DNA of 64,000 bases from Aceticella autotrophica (GTDB taxonomy: Bacteria > Bacillota > Thermoanaerobacteria > Thermoanaerobacterales > Thermoanaerobacteraceae), in assembly GCF_017357865.1 (NCBI RefSeq), contig NZ_CP060096.1:2157001-2221000 (forward strand). Reading direction: 5' to 3'. Positions 55,222 to 63,526 of the stretch are shown piece after piece. The position numbers were made by a program, and so were the translations under genes. How positions within the stretch are numbered: position 1 is the first letter of the stretch; each line of letters opens with the position of its first letter. The notes under the pieces are model-generated. The model made no database searches and was not told where the DNA came from. It was given only the letters and a program-made list of their open reading frames with translations.

Positions 55222-55244
55222 GACAACAGAATCGTCCCAGTGTC
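55222..55244 (-). repeat. REP-like 23-nt palindrome, copy 2
   Basis: On the minus strand: GACACTGGGACGATTCTG then TTGTC. Shares GGGACG and the GACA..TTGTC ends with copy 1. Confidence 0.7.
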
Positions 55245-55247
55245 TTT

Positions 55248-55550
55248 TTATTTAATTTTGCCTTCTTCTTTTAATTGTTTTTTAACCTTTGCCCACATAC
55301 CTTCCTTTTTATAAAATTCACGTAATTCATTCAAGTCCGGAAACGAAATAGCTTTCCCAAGACAAAGGTTGGCACAAGTCATACAACCTACTAAACAATT
55401 ATATGGTCTTGCAACAACAGGTCCGTTTTCCGTCCAATCATAAACATTTTTACCGCAATTCATACAAATCCCACATTTGACGCATTTTTCAGGATCAATT
55501 GTAGGAAACCAATTAACCTTTTCCCTTGGATAATCAACTAACCAAGCCAT
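55248..55550 (-). CDS. Ferredoxin-like protein downstream of the permease
   Basis: 100 residues. CVKCGICMNCGKNVYDW, then CLVGCMTCANLCLGKAISF. Shares its opening with the operon ferredoxin at 51.6 kb. It follows the TauE-like permease on the same strand. Flanked by a 15-nt direct repeat TTCAGGGCAATTTTT (55206 and 55575). Likely a partner in sulfur or thiol redox metabolism (inference). Confidence 0.88.
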   Translation of the reverse strand: MAWLVDYPREKVNWFPTIDPEKCVKCGICMNCGKNVYDWTENGPVVARPYNCLVGCMTCANLCLGKAISFPDLNELREFYKKEGMWAKVKKQLKEEGKIK

Positions 55551-55609
55551 ACTAATTCCTCCTTTAATTCGATATTCAGGGCAATTTTTTATATAGTGTA
55601 CCCCTGCAT

Positions 55610-55632
55610 GGCAAACAAAACGTCCCCTTGCC
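55610..55632 (-). repeat. REP-like 23-nt palindrome, copy 3
   Basis: On the minus strand: GGCAAGGGGACGTTTTGT then TTGCC. Lies between ferredoxin and permease genes. Confidence 0.75.
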
Positions 55633-55638
55633 TAAGTC

Positions 55639-56466
55639 CTATATAGGCAAATGCAGCCATGCAAATACACCCATCATTTTTAATCCCATATACAAGAATA
55701 CAATAACGAAAATTGTTTTTAGCTGCTTTGCAGGAACTTTGTGGGCAATTAGTGACCCAACCACTGCCAATGGAATACTTGTACCTGCCAAAGCCAAGAA
55801 CTGTACCCAATTGACATAACCTGTGGAATATAGAGGCAACCCAGCAACTCCTAAGCCATTTATCAAGTAGGATATTGCACCACCTAAAGCGGAAAATGCC
55901 ATCATAAGCATAGATGTCCCAATGGCTTCATGCATTTTAAATCTTAAAGCAAGAACCATAACAGGTACCATCAATACTCCGCCACCGATTCCAATAATTC
56001 CCGATACAATACCCAATAATATGCCGCATATTACATATATCCATACGCTATCTACAGGCTCTTCATCTTGTTTTATAGGTTTTGCAGTTGCCATCCTTAT
56101 AGCACCTAAAACTACAGCAATACCAAATGCCTCTGTAAGAACTGCACCTGGTGTCTTAGAAGCAATATACGCACCTAAAAAAGAACCTGCAAAAGCTGAT
56201 ATTCCAAGAAGCATTCCCTGTTTCCATCTGACGGCTCCCTTATAATGATGTGTAATCGCACCGCTGATGGATGTAGGAAGCACAACCATCAAGTTAGTAC
56301 CAAAAGCAACCCTAATAGCAATAGTAGGATCCACACCTAAGCTTTTTAAAAGCCAGAACTGAACCGGAACCATAATAAAGCATCCGCCAACGCCAAGCAT
56401 ACCTGAAGCAAAGCCTACCGCCGCACCGGTTATGAGTAAAATTATAATCTCTGTCGTTAAACTCAT
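55639..56466 (-). CDS. TauE/SafE family sulfite/anion permease
   Basis: 275 residues with about eight membrane helices and two GMLGVGGCFIMVP / GIIGIGGGVLMVPVM repeats, the hallmark of the DUF81 family. Members export sulfite, sulfoacetate or other organosulfur anions. It is preceded by a 15-residue Cys/Trp peptide and an Fes-domain protein, and followed by a ferredoxin, so it is grouped with redox proteins here. The substrate is unknown. Confidence 0.92.
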   Translation of the reverse strand: MSLTTEIIILLITGAAVGFASGMLGVGGCFIMVPVQFWLLKSLGVDPTIAIRVAFGTNLMVVLPTSISGAITHHYKGAVRWKQGMLLGISAFAGSFLGAYIASKTPGAVLTEAFGIAVVLGAIRMATAKPIKQDEEPVDSVWIYVICGILLGIVSGIIGIGGGVLMVPVMVLALRFKMHEAIGTSMLMMAFSALGGAISYLINGLGVAGLPLYSTGYVNWVQFLALAGTSIPLAVVGSLIAHKVPAKQLKTIFVIVFLYMGLKMMGVFAWLHLPI

Positions 56467-56519
56467 GTTAAATCTCCTCCTTATTTAATATTTTAGTAGA
56501 GCAAATTAAAAAAGGAAAA

Positions 56520-56567
56520 TTAATAACCATCCCACCAGCATGTACAAACGGTATATCCATACTTCAT
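56520..56567 (-). CDS. 15-residue Cys/Trp-rich peptide MKYGYTVCTCWWDGY
   Basis: ATG 56567 lies nine bases after AAGGAGG; ends with TAA at 56520-56522. CxCWW core with tyrosines. Between the Fes protein and the permease, in an operon-like minus-strand run. Too short for usual annotation. A metal- or thiol-binding or leader peptide is possible; no known family. Confidence 0.5.
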   Translation of the reverse strand: MKYGYTVCTCWWDGY

Positions 56568-56602
56568 AATAAAAGCCTCCTTATATGCTTATGAATAAAT
56601 TC

Positions 56603-57151
56603 TCAGAGCATCTCTGATATCTTTATATAATTTTCCGAGTCCAGCACCAGTTCCGAACAATCCGCAAGCGATACCTCATCTAATGCCAGTTTAGCAGCAA
56701 AAGCCATACAGGTCGAAAAACCACATTTTTTACAATTACTCTTAGGCAAATATTTAAAGATATCAATTGCCTTTGGCTGTTTCCATTCCTTGTAACTCGG
56801 TTCAATTTGTTCTCTCTGGAGAATGATATCATTGATGTATTTAATACACTCCTCGCTAATCTTATTAGCCGTATCTTTCTCTACAAAAGACCTTATAGAC
56901 ACTGTTTCCCCTTGAATTGCAACAGTCCATGGTTTGCCTTTATATTTTTCCGGGAATCCTCTAAAGTTAAATTTTATCCAATTCAGCTTGGAAATATATT
57001 TTGCTTTCTCGGCTGTAGCATTGATATACGGAAGTAAGTCTGTAAGGTCGCGGTCTACAGTTAATGTTGCAACAAGATTCTCGCTTCCGGCATGACAAGC
57101 TGTATAATCAAGTTTCATCTTATAATCCTTAATTATCGATAATTCTTCCAT
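56603..57151 (-). CDS. (Fe-S)-binding protein with Fes (corrinoid-protein-like) C-terminal domain
   Basis: 182 residues. The last ~55 residues, LPKSNCKKCGFSTCMAFAAKLALDEVSLADC, carry the four-Cys Fes motif found in the CODH/ACS gamma subunit and RACo-type proteins. The N-terminal ~125 residues have no family that I recognise. First gene of the permease run. Start ATG after GGAGG. Confidence 0.85.
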   Translation of the reverse strand: MEELSIIKDYKMKLDYTACHAGSENLVATLTVDRDLTDLLPYINATAEKAKYISKLNWIKFNFRGFPEKYKGKPWTVAIQGETVSIRSFVEKDTANKISEECIKYINDIILQREQIEPSYKEWKQPKAIDIFKYLPKSNCKKCGFSTCMAFAAKLALDEVSLADCSELVLDSENYIKISEML

Positions 57152-57181
57152 TTTTATCCTCCATTTCTAAGTTAAGTATGT

Positions 57182-57204
57182 GGCAAACAAAACGTCCCTT
57201 TGCC
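57182..57204 (-). repeat. REP-like 23-nt palindrome, copy 4
   Basis: On the minus strand: GGCAAAGGGACGTTTTGT then TTGCC; one base from copy 3. Confidence 0.75.
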
Positions 57205-57298
57205 CTCTTATCTCTTCAATCAAATTTTTTTGATTTGTTTATTTTATTATAAACCCAAATTATATTATAGTCAATATAACTTTTGCAAAATAAATAAA

Positions 57299-57338
57299 AA
57301 AACCATCCCCTGTCTGAATGTATCAAAAGAGGATGGTT
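57299..57338 (-). terminator. Terminator of the PAP2 gene
   Basis: AACCATCC / GGATGGTT hairpin overlapping the PAP2 stop, then a T-run on the minus strand. Confidence 0.75.
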
Positions 57339-57862
57339 GCAACATAAATATGTGTTATATATGAAAATATAATCCCTATACTTGAACCTATTAAAACATC
57401 TGAGGGATAGTGTAAACCCATATAAATCCTTGATATGCTTATAACAACTGCTAAAATAATAAATAGAGCGGCAAACCATGGGAAGAAAAATGAAAATGAT
57501 ACAGCTAATGAAAAACTTGCCGTTGCATGACCCGATGGAAAAGAATAATCTCTTAATAAATATTTAAATGTATTTGCCTCTGGTAAAATCATATATGGTC
57601 GCGGTCTTGTACAGAGTCTTTTTAATATCTGTACAAATAAATGACTGCTGGTTAAGGTTGTTAGTGCTTCAATAGCCGATATCTTTAAGCTGTCCTTACC
57701 TAACAAAATAAATAATAAACATGAAAGAACAGAAAAGTATGGACCTCCTATATGAGTTATTTTCGGCATAATCTTATCTAAGGTATTACATTTAATTTTT
57801 TTATTTAATATATAGAAAATATTCCTGTCCTCCGTTATTAACAATCTTTTAACTGCTGTCAC
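57323..57862 (-). CDS. PAP2-superfamily phosphatase
   Basis: 179 residues, several membrane helices. Motifs CTRPRPYMI, FPSGHATASFSLA and RIYMGLHYPSDVLIG are the three PAP2 signatures. Starts at GTG after AAGGAGG. Probably an undecaprenyl- or lipid-phosphate phosphatase. Confidence 0.92.
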   Translation of the reverse strand: MTAVKRLLITEDRNIFYILNKKIKCNTLDKIMPKITHIGGPYFSVLSCLLFILLGKDSLKISAIEALTTLTSSHLFVQILKRLCTRPRPYMILPEANTFKYLLRDYSFPSGHATASFSLAVSFSFFFPWFAALFIILAVVISISRIYMGLHYPSDVLIGSSIGIIFSYITHIYVATILF

Positions 57863-57875
57863 GGGGGATACCTCC

Positions 57876-58991
57876 TTAAAGATTAATTATATTTTTTTGA
57901 CTTTTTTTTATGATAATTTCACATACCTTATCAGCTGAATACATAATCGTCAATTCTGCCATACGTTCACTTATTTTCTCAAGTTTAGTTTTATCATTAA
58001 TAAGAGTAAATATTTTCTTGTCCAATGTATCTATATCTTTAATCCTTAATGCTATTCTTTTTTTGAGAAGGAATTTAAGATTTCTTTCCTCCTGACCGGG
58101 AATTGGATCAAACACAACTATGGGAAGCCTTTTTGTAATTGCTTCGGTTATTGTTAACCCACCGCTTTTAGTTATCAAAATATCCGATGCATCCATAAAT
58201 TCATGTACATTATCTACATGACCATATACTGATACATTTTTTCCTGTATTTTCTAATAGCGTATTTTTAAGATTATTATTATATCCGCAAATAACCGCTA
58301 ATTGTAAATCTTCATTCTTCTGCAACACCTTAACTGCTTTTTTTATATTTCCAAGTCCTAATCCCCCTCCCATTATAAGTATAAGGGTTTTATTCAAATC
58401 AAAGTTCAGCTTTTTTTTCATTTCTGTTTTGTCATTTTTTTTATAAAAAGCCTCATCAATTGGAATTCCTGTTACATAAATTTTATCCTCTTTAATACCC
58501 ATTTCCATCATTTGATTTTTCATTTCTTCACTGCCTACAAAATAACCATCTATATACCAATGTATCCAGTATGCATGAACATCATAATCTGTTAATATTG
58601 CATATACTGGTATATCAAGATTTTTTTTCATATGTGACAATATTGAACAAGAAAAGGGATGTGTACATATTATAGCATCTGGTGCATAATCCAGTACATA
58701 ATCTTTTATAAATTTATATACGGAAATTCCAACTAATTTATTTATTTTCCTTTCAATTTTATCCCTTTCCATCTCATACAAATAACCATATAAATCAGGT
58801 GTCAGTTTAATTGTTTTTAAATATATCTGTGCTGTTAAATTCGAAAGACCAGGAAATTTTTCGCCAAATGGATTCGCCACAAAAGCCTCAATATTGTCAT
58901 ATTTCTCAAAAGCCTTTTTCAAAGCAAGCGCTGTCCTTTTATGACCAGTCCCTATATCCTCATATAAAATCAGTATCTTTTTTTTATTCAT
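57876..58991 (-). CDS. UgtP/MGDG synthase-like glycosyltransferase
   Basis: 371 residues. LYEDIGTGHKRTALALKKAF at the start; MGGGLGLGNIKKAV and SGGLTITEAITKRLPIVVFD near the end, the MurG/MGDG synthase (GT28) fold. Would transfer sugar to diacylglycerol or similar lipids. Sits 13 nt before PAP2. Confidence 0.88.
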   Translation of the reverse strand: MNKKKILILYEDIGTGHKRTALALKKAFEKYDNIEAFVANPFGEKFPGLSNLTAQIYLKTIKLTPDLYGYLYEMERDKIERKINKLVGISVYKFIKDYVLDYAPDAIICTHPFSCSILSHMKKNLDIPVYAILTDYDVHAYWIHWYIDGYFVGSEEMKNQMMEMGIKEDKIYVTGIPIDEAFYKKNDKTEMKKKLNFDLNKTLILIMGGGLGLGNIKKAVKVLQKNEDLQLAVICGYNNNLKNTLLENTGKNVSVYGHVDNVHEFMDASDILITKSGGLTITEAITKRLPIVVFDPIPGQEERNLKFLLKKRIALRIKDIDTLDKKIFTLINDKTKLEKISERMAELTIMYSADKVCEIIIKKSQKNIINL

Positions 58992-59212
58992 TTCCAGTCC
59001 CTCTCATTCTCACTATATAAATTATTCTATTGAATTATTAAAATTTAATTAAAATTATATTATAATTGTGTTAAATTTAATTTGATTAATAATTATTCAA
59101 TTAATATTATACCATTAACAAGATTTTTTGTAATCAATAAATTTTACAAAATAACAATGAAAAAACAAGAAATCTCCCTTGTACAAACAAAGAAGACTTC
59201 TTTTACTTTTAA

Positions 59213-59686
59213 TCAAACTGACTGTTTCACACCTTCATGCCTTAGTAAATATTCTTTAAGCTTCAATCCCCATTTAAAGCCTGTAAGTCTGCCATTTTTT
59301 GCTATTACCCTATGACAAGGGATTATAATCGGGATCGGATTTTTATTCAATACACCGCCGACTGCTCTTGAAGCACCCGGCTTACCTATATTTTTTGCAA
59401 TATCACTATATGTTGCAATCTCACCATAAGGTATTTTTTTTACTTCATTCCATATCATCATCTGAAACTCAGTGGCTTGTATATCAAGTTTTAAATCAAA
59501 CTCTTTAAGTTGTCCATCAAAATACTGTAATAATTGGCTTTTACATTCATCAATCCGACTATTTTCACCCTTTTTATTAAATATATGGTCATCATTTACT
59601 TTCGCAATATCTATATGACATATCCCCTTACTTGATAAGTATATTTTCAATATGCCTATCGGTGTTTCAAGATAATCACAAATCAT
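59213..59686 (-). CDS. ogt: Methylated-DNA-protein-cysteine methyltransferase
   Basis: 157 residues. The active-site IIPCHRVIAKNGRLTGFKWG is intact, with the helix-turn-helix segment GEIATYSDIAKNIGKPGASR. Repairs O6-methylguanine. Start ATG 59686 (a TTG two codons upstream is possible). Confidence 0.94.
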   Translation of the reverse strand: MICDYLETPIGILKIYLSSKGICHIDIAKVNDDHIFNKKGENSRIDECKSQLLQYFDGQLKEFDLKLDIQATEFQMMIWNEVKKIPYGEIATYSDIAKNIGKPGASRAVGGVLNKNPIPIIIPCHRVIAKNGRLTGFKWGLKLKEYLLRHEGVKQSV

Positions 59687-59748
59687 ATTCAATCCACATC
59701 CTGATAAATATTGCTATTTGGTATCATTATTATTTATCTTCTTCGTCT

Positions 59749-59970
59749 TTATTTTAAGTCTTTTTCAAAATCAGTTTGTGCTGTTTCATCTTTTACAGGT
59801 GATATGCCTGATATCTTATAAACGCTTTTTTCGATTGAAGCAAGCATTTTCATTTTTTTGTTATTTATTATTATATAATAAGTAACAAATACTATTGCTG
59901 CTATAGGCGTAGCAAGGGCTGCAAAAAAATTCAAAAAGGTCATAAAATAATAACTGAATGTTGGTGTCAT
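59749..59970 (-). CDS. Small membrane protein of unknown function
   Basis: 73 residues with a single hydrophobic segment (NFFAALATPIAAIVFVTYYIIIN) and a charged tail. ATG 59970 preferred over GTG 59979 for spacing from AAAGGA. No family recognised. Confidence 0.55.
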   Translation of the reverse strand: MTPTFSYYFMTFLNFFAALATPIAAIVFVTYYIIINNKKMKMLASIEKSVYKISGISPVKDETAQTDFEKDLK

Positions 59971-60144
59971 TATGTACACATCCTTTCTTTTTTATTTTAA
60001 TCCTCCTGTTATATTATGTCACATATAAGATATAAAAACAATATAATTGCTGTTATTTTAGCCATCAATTAAATCTAATTTTAAATTCCTGTCGATTTGT
60101 TATAAAATAAAAATAAACATATCTTAGGTTTAGGGGGCAAAACA

Positions 60145-61038
60145 ATGAAACTAAATAAAATAAATAGAAATACTTATTACATTGATAATTCTACTAATAT
60201 CGGAGTATATATATTTAAAAATAAAAATTGCCTGTTGATTGATACAGGGATAAATAACGGACAGGCAAGAAAAGTTGATAATATTTTAATCGAAAATAAT
60301 TTACATCCTAAATATATTATCAATACTCATAATCACCTTGACCACTGTGGGGGAAATATATATTTTCAAAATAATTATAAAGGATGCGAAGTATATGCTT
60401 CTAAGAAAGAAGGTGTTTTCATGGAAAATCCTGAACTTAGAAATATAATTTTCTTTTCCGCAAATCCAATAAAGGATTTCTGTAATGTAAACAAGGCATT
60501 TATTGTAAATCATGTTCTTGATTATAACATGAACAAAATTGGTGATATAAAATTCAAAATAATTCCTTTGCCGGGGCATACCATTGAACAAATAGGTATA
60601 ATTACACCTGATAGGGTTTGCTTTCTAAGCGACAGCATATTTAGCGAAAATATCCTTAGGAAATATTCGCTGCCATTTTTATTTGACATAGAAAAAAGTA
60701 TTGCAACACTAAAAAACTTAAAAGAAATCGATGCAGACTATTTTGTAATAAGCCATATAAAAAAAATACTTAATAAAAATGAAATTGATGACCTTACAGA
60801 TAAAAATATTGCGAATATCAATAACAATATAGAAACCATGCTTGAAATTTTAGAACAGCCTCAAACAAGAGAAGACCTACTGCAAAATATGATATTGTTA
60901 AATAATCTTCCTATAAACTTCCCGCAATATTATTTTTATTTATCATCAGTTTCCGCATTTCTAACATATATGAGAGACAAAAACCTTATTAATTACTTTA
61001 TAGAAAATGGAAAAATATATTTTTATAAAGACCGTTAA
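60145..61038 (+). CDS. Metallo-beta-lactamase fold hydrolase
   Basis: 297 residues. NTHNHLDHCGGN (HxHxDH), PLPGHTIEQIG and DSIF are the metal-site motifs. The C-terminal ~80 residues are extra. Preceded by AGGGGG. Substrate unknown. Confidence 0.88.
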   Translation: MKLNKINRNTYYIDNSTNIGVYIFKNKNCLLIDTGINNGQARKVDNILIENNLHPKYIINTHNHLDHCGGNIYFQNNYKGCEVYASKKEGVFMENPELRNIIFFSANPIKDFCNVNKAFIVNHVLDYNMNKIGDIKFKIIPLPGHTIEQIGIITPDRVCFLSDSIFSENILRKYSLPFLFDIEKSIATLKNLKEIDADYFVISHIKKILNKNEIDDLTDKNIANINNNIETMLEILEQPQTREDLLQNMILLNNLPINFPQYYFYLSSVSAFLTYMRDKNLINYFIENGKIYFYKDR

Positions 61039-61058
61039 TGGATAATTCGACGGTCTTT
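61027..61058 (+). terminator. Terminator overlapping the MBL gene stop
   Basis: AAAGACCGT / ACGGTCTTT with the stop codon in the loop, T-rich after. Confidence 0.65.
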
Positions 61059-61078
61059 ATACTTGTAGAATCAACTCG

Positions 61079-61367
61079 TTATGAATTGCAGCTAACCGGT
61101 ATATCTTTGACATTTTCATTGTTAATGACATTCAAACACTGACTCAAATCATTTAAATCTTTTGGCAGTTTATCCCCTCTTACTATCCCCTTTTCTATTT
61201 CTAGCCTATCTTATTACAACTTGTCTGGGTAAAATAAGATTCATTGATCTAAAGGAAATCTCTTGATATACGCTTGTAGAAAAATTACTATAAAAAATGG
61301 GGATAGACATTAATTTTAGATAAACCTTTGTCAGTATCCCCGCTACTGCTATTACCAAAAAAGCCAT
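61079..61367 (-). pseudogene. Possible frameshifted small membrane-protein gene
   Basis: This 379-nt gap has no intact gene. On the minus strand MAFLVIAVAGILTKVYLKL starts at ATG 61367 and runs to a stop at 61206-61208; a second frame then gives LEIEKGIVRGDKLPKDLNDL and ends at 61079. Together they would make a ~95-residue protein broken by one shift near 61206. May be chance. Confidence 0.35.
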
Positions 61368-61417
61368 TAAAAATATAATTAATAAATCTATATAAATATT
61401 GGCTTTGATAAACTAAC

Positions 61418-62251
61418 TTATTTGTATTTCCACGAATATAACCATTTTTTTGCTTTTCCAACAGTTAATGGTAATCTATCTATCTCTAAGGCTTCATCAT
61501 GTGCAATAAGTTCTATTAAATGAGCTACTCTTGGCAATCGTAATCCAATCTTACGTAAAATTTCTTTTCGATAAAATACTTCTTCTGTTGTACCTCCACA
61601 TATGATCTCGCCTTTACTTAAAAGATATACTCTATCAGCTAACAATGGAACGATATCAACATCATGAGTAGCAAATATCATAGTAATCCCAAGTTCTTTA
61701 TTGATAGAATTAAGTAATTCAATAAGATTGCTTACTCCATGCGGATCCAAAGATGCAGTTGGCTCATCTAAAACTATAACCTTTGGTTTCATTGCTAAAA
61801 CACTTGCTAAAGCAACTTTTTTTTTCTCGCCACCACTTAAATTATGAGGACTTCTTTTCTCATATCCTTTTAATCCAACTATTTCCAATGCCCATGCTAT
61901 AGTTTCATATAATTTTTCACCTGTTATATGCATATTCAGCAAACCATATGCAACTTCTTGGAATACAGTAGAATTAAAAAGTTGATCATCTGAATCTTGA
62001 AAAACCATTCCTACCTTACAGCGAATTTTTGATAGGTTTTTCTTACAAACTTGTAAACCTTCAACTGTAACAGTACCAGATGTAGGTTGCAAAAGTCCGT
62101 TAAAAAGTTGGAATAAGGTAGATTTACCTGCACCATTTGGTCCAATTATAGCAACTTTATCTCCTTTACTTATAGTTATATTAATATTTTTAAGTGCTAA
62201 ATTTCCATCATTATATACATAATTTACTTCTGATACCTTAATAAGCTCCAT
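61418..62251 (-). CDS. cbiO: Second cobalt/nickel ECF ATPase CbiO
   Basis: 277 residues. GPNGAGKSTLFQLFNG, LSGGEKKKVALASVL, VIVLDEPTASLDPHG. Resembles the cbiO at 46 kb but with a longer C-terminus. 155 nt after cbiQ. Confidence 0.92.
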   Translation of the reverse strand: MELIKVSEVNYVYNDGNLALKNINITISKGDKVAIIGPNGAGKSTLFQLFNGLLQPTSGTVTVEGLQVCKKNLSKIRCKVGMVFQDSDDQLFNSTVFQEVAYGLLNMHITGEKLYETIAWALEIVGLKGYEKRSPHNLSGGEKKKVALASVLAMKPKVIVLDEPTASLDPHGVSNLIELLNSINKELGITMIFATHDVDIVPLLADRVYLLSKGEIICGGTTEEVFYRKEILRKIGLRLPRVAHLIELIAHDEALEIDRLPLTVGKAKKWLYSWKYK

Positions 62252-62406
62252 ATTTTAAAAACATTCCCTTCAATTCACTCAAAACAGAAAAGCATTTGAA
62301 ATAATAAAAGTATAAACAAAATCTTATGTTAACATAATCATATTTATATATTAAATAGTTTTTACTAAATGCATTATAAAAATATTATCTGTGTAAGTTT
62401 TCTCTT

Positions 62407-63192
62407 CTAAACAATTATATCTACAATGGTTAAAACAATAAGTAAAGCAATAACTATTACTCCAAAATATAAATTTGATTTTGGTATTGTATTAGTAAAG
62501 TATCCTGCAATAGTACTTTCTTCATTATACCCTCTGGATAACATAGCATTATAAATTTTAAAACTTCGATCCATGGATTTAATTAGAACATAAGCTCCAA
62601 TTTTACCTGTATCATAAGCCTGTTGCAACAAAGATGTTTTGTCTCCCATACGACTAATTTGAGCATTGCGCATATTGTGGGCAGTTTCCATAATTATAAA
62701 TAGATATCGGTACATCATAGCAGCTATATCTATAATTATATTAGGAACTTTACATAATCTAAGCGTTTCAATAATCTCAATCATAGGTGTACAAAACGAA
62801 AGAACTGTTCCTAATGTAACTGCTGCCATTATTTTAAACATAATCAAAATACCAAGATGCAAACCTTCCATATATGCAGTAAGATGAATTACTCCTATAT
62901 GAACAACCCATAAAGGATGACTCCCATGTGTAAATAAAACATTTAGCAAAACTAACCAAGCTATTTCAAATGGAATAAATAAACGCTTCAATAAGTTATA
63001 CCAAGGCATATTTAATATAGCAAAGGAAATAATACTAATCATCCAGATACCGGCTACAAAATACCAGTGATGAAAAACAGTAACTAATACAATACCTAAT
63101 ATAAAGATTACCGTCTTTACTCGTCCATCCATACGTTGTAATACATTATTTTTATGTTCGTTAGATTCTTCATTATAATGATACATTTCCAT
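62407..63192 (-). CDS. cbiQ: Second cobalt/nickel ECF T component CbiQ
   Basis: 261 residues, six hydrophobic segments, coupling-region motif MMYRYLFIIMETAHNMRNAQ and MLSRGYNEES. Follows the CbiN-like gene by 3 nt. Confidence 0.9.
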   Translation of the reverse strand: MEMYHYNEESNEHKNNVLQRMDGRVKTVIFILGIVLVTVFHHWYFVAGIWMISIISFAILNMPWYNLLKRLFIPFEIAWLVLLNVLFTHGSHPLWVVHIGVIHLTAYMEGLHLGILIMFKIMAAVTLGTVLSFCTPMIEIIETLRLCKVPNIIIDIAAMMYRYLFIIMETAHNMRNAQISRMGDKTSLLQQAYDTGKIGAYVLIKSMDRSFKIYNAMLSRGYNEESTIAGYFTNTIPKSNLYFGVIVIALLIVLTIVDIIV

Positions 63193-63195
63193 AAT

Positions 63196-63525
63196 CTACT
63201 TTACCTCTGACGATTCTTCCTCTTTTCTTTTAGATTTACCAAAAAGCTTTTCCCATTCATGACCGATAACCAACCCTACAAAAAGATTTGCTACAGAAAA
63301 AGCACCAACTTGTGCATCACCTGGCAAGTCTATAAATGGATGATGATCACCTTTTGTAACTTGTGTAGCCAAATTATTAACTTTGTCATCAGTCCCACCT
63401 GCCTCCATTTTATGAGCATCCATATATTTACCAGCTGCAAATATACACATCAATATACCTATCATTATACAAAGCATAGTTTTACTAAAATTATCAAGCC
63501 ATTGAATTTTTGTATTTGATTTCAT
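63196..63525 (-). CDS. CbiN-like accessory subunit
   Basis: 109 residues, N-terminal membrane helix, a polar loop with DHHPFIDLPGDAQVGAF, and a second hydrophobic stretch. Placed between cbiM and cbiQ as CbiN/PDGLE proteins are, but its sequence differs from both. Confidence 0.6.
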   Translation of the reverse strand: MKSNTKIQWLDNFSKTMLCIMIGILMCIFAAGKYMDAHKMEAGGTDDKVNNLATQVTKGDHHPFIDLPGDAQVGAFSVANLFVGLVIGHEWEKLFGKSKRKEEESSEVK

Positions 63526-63526
63526 A

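Noticed and set aside
53572-57204. CRISPR array
   Set aside because: The 23-nt repeats are palindromic, few, irregularly spaced (hundreds to 1600 nt) and in both orientations; no cas genes.
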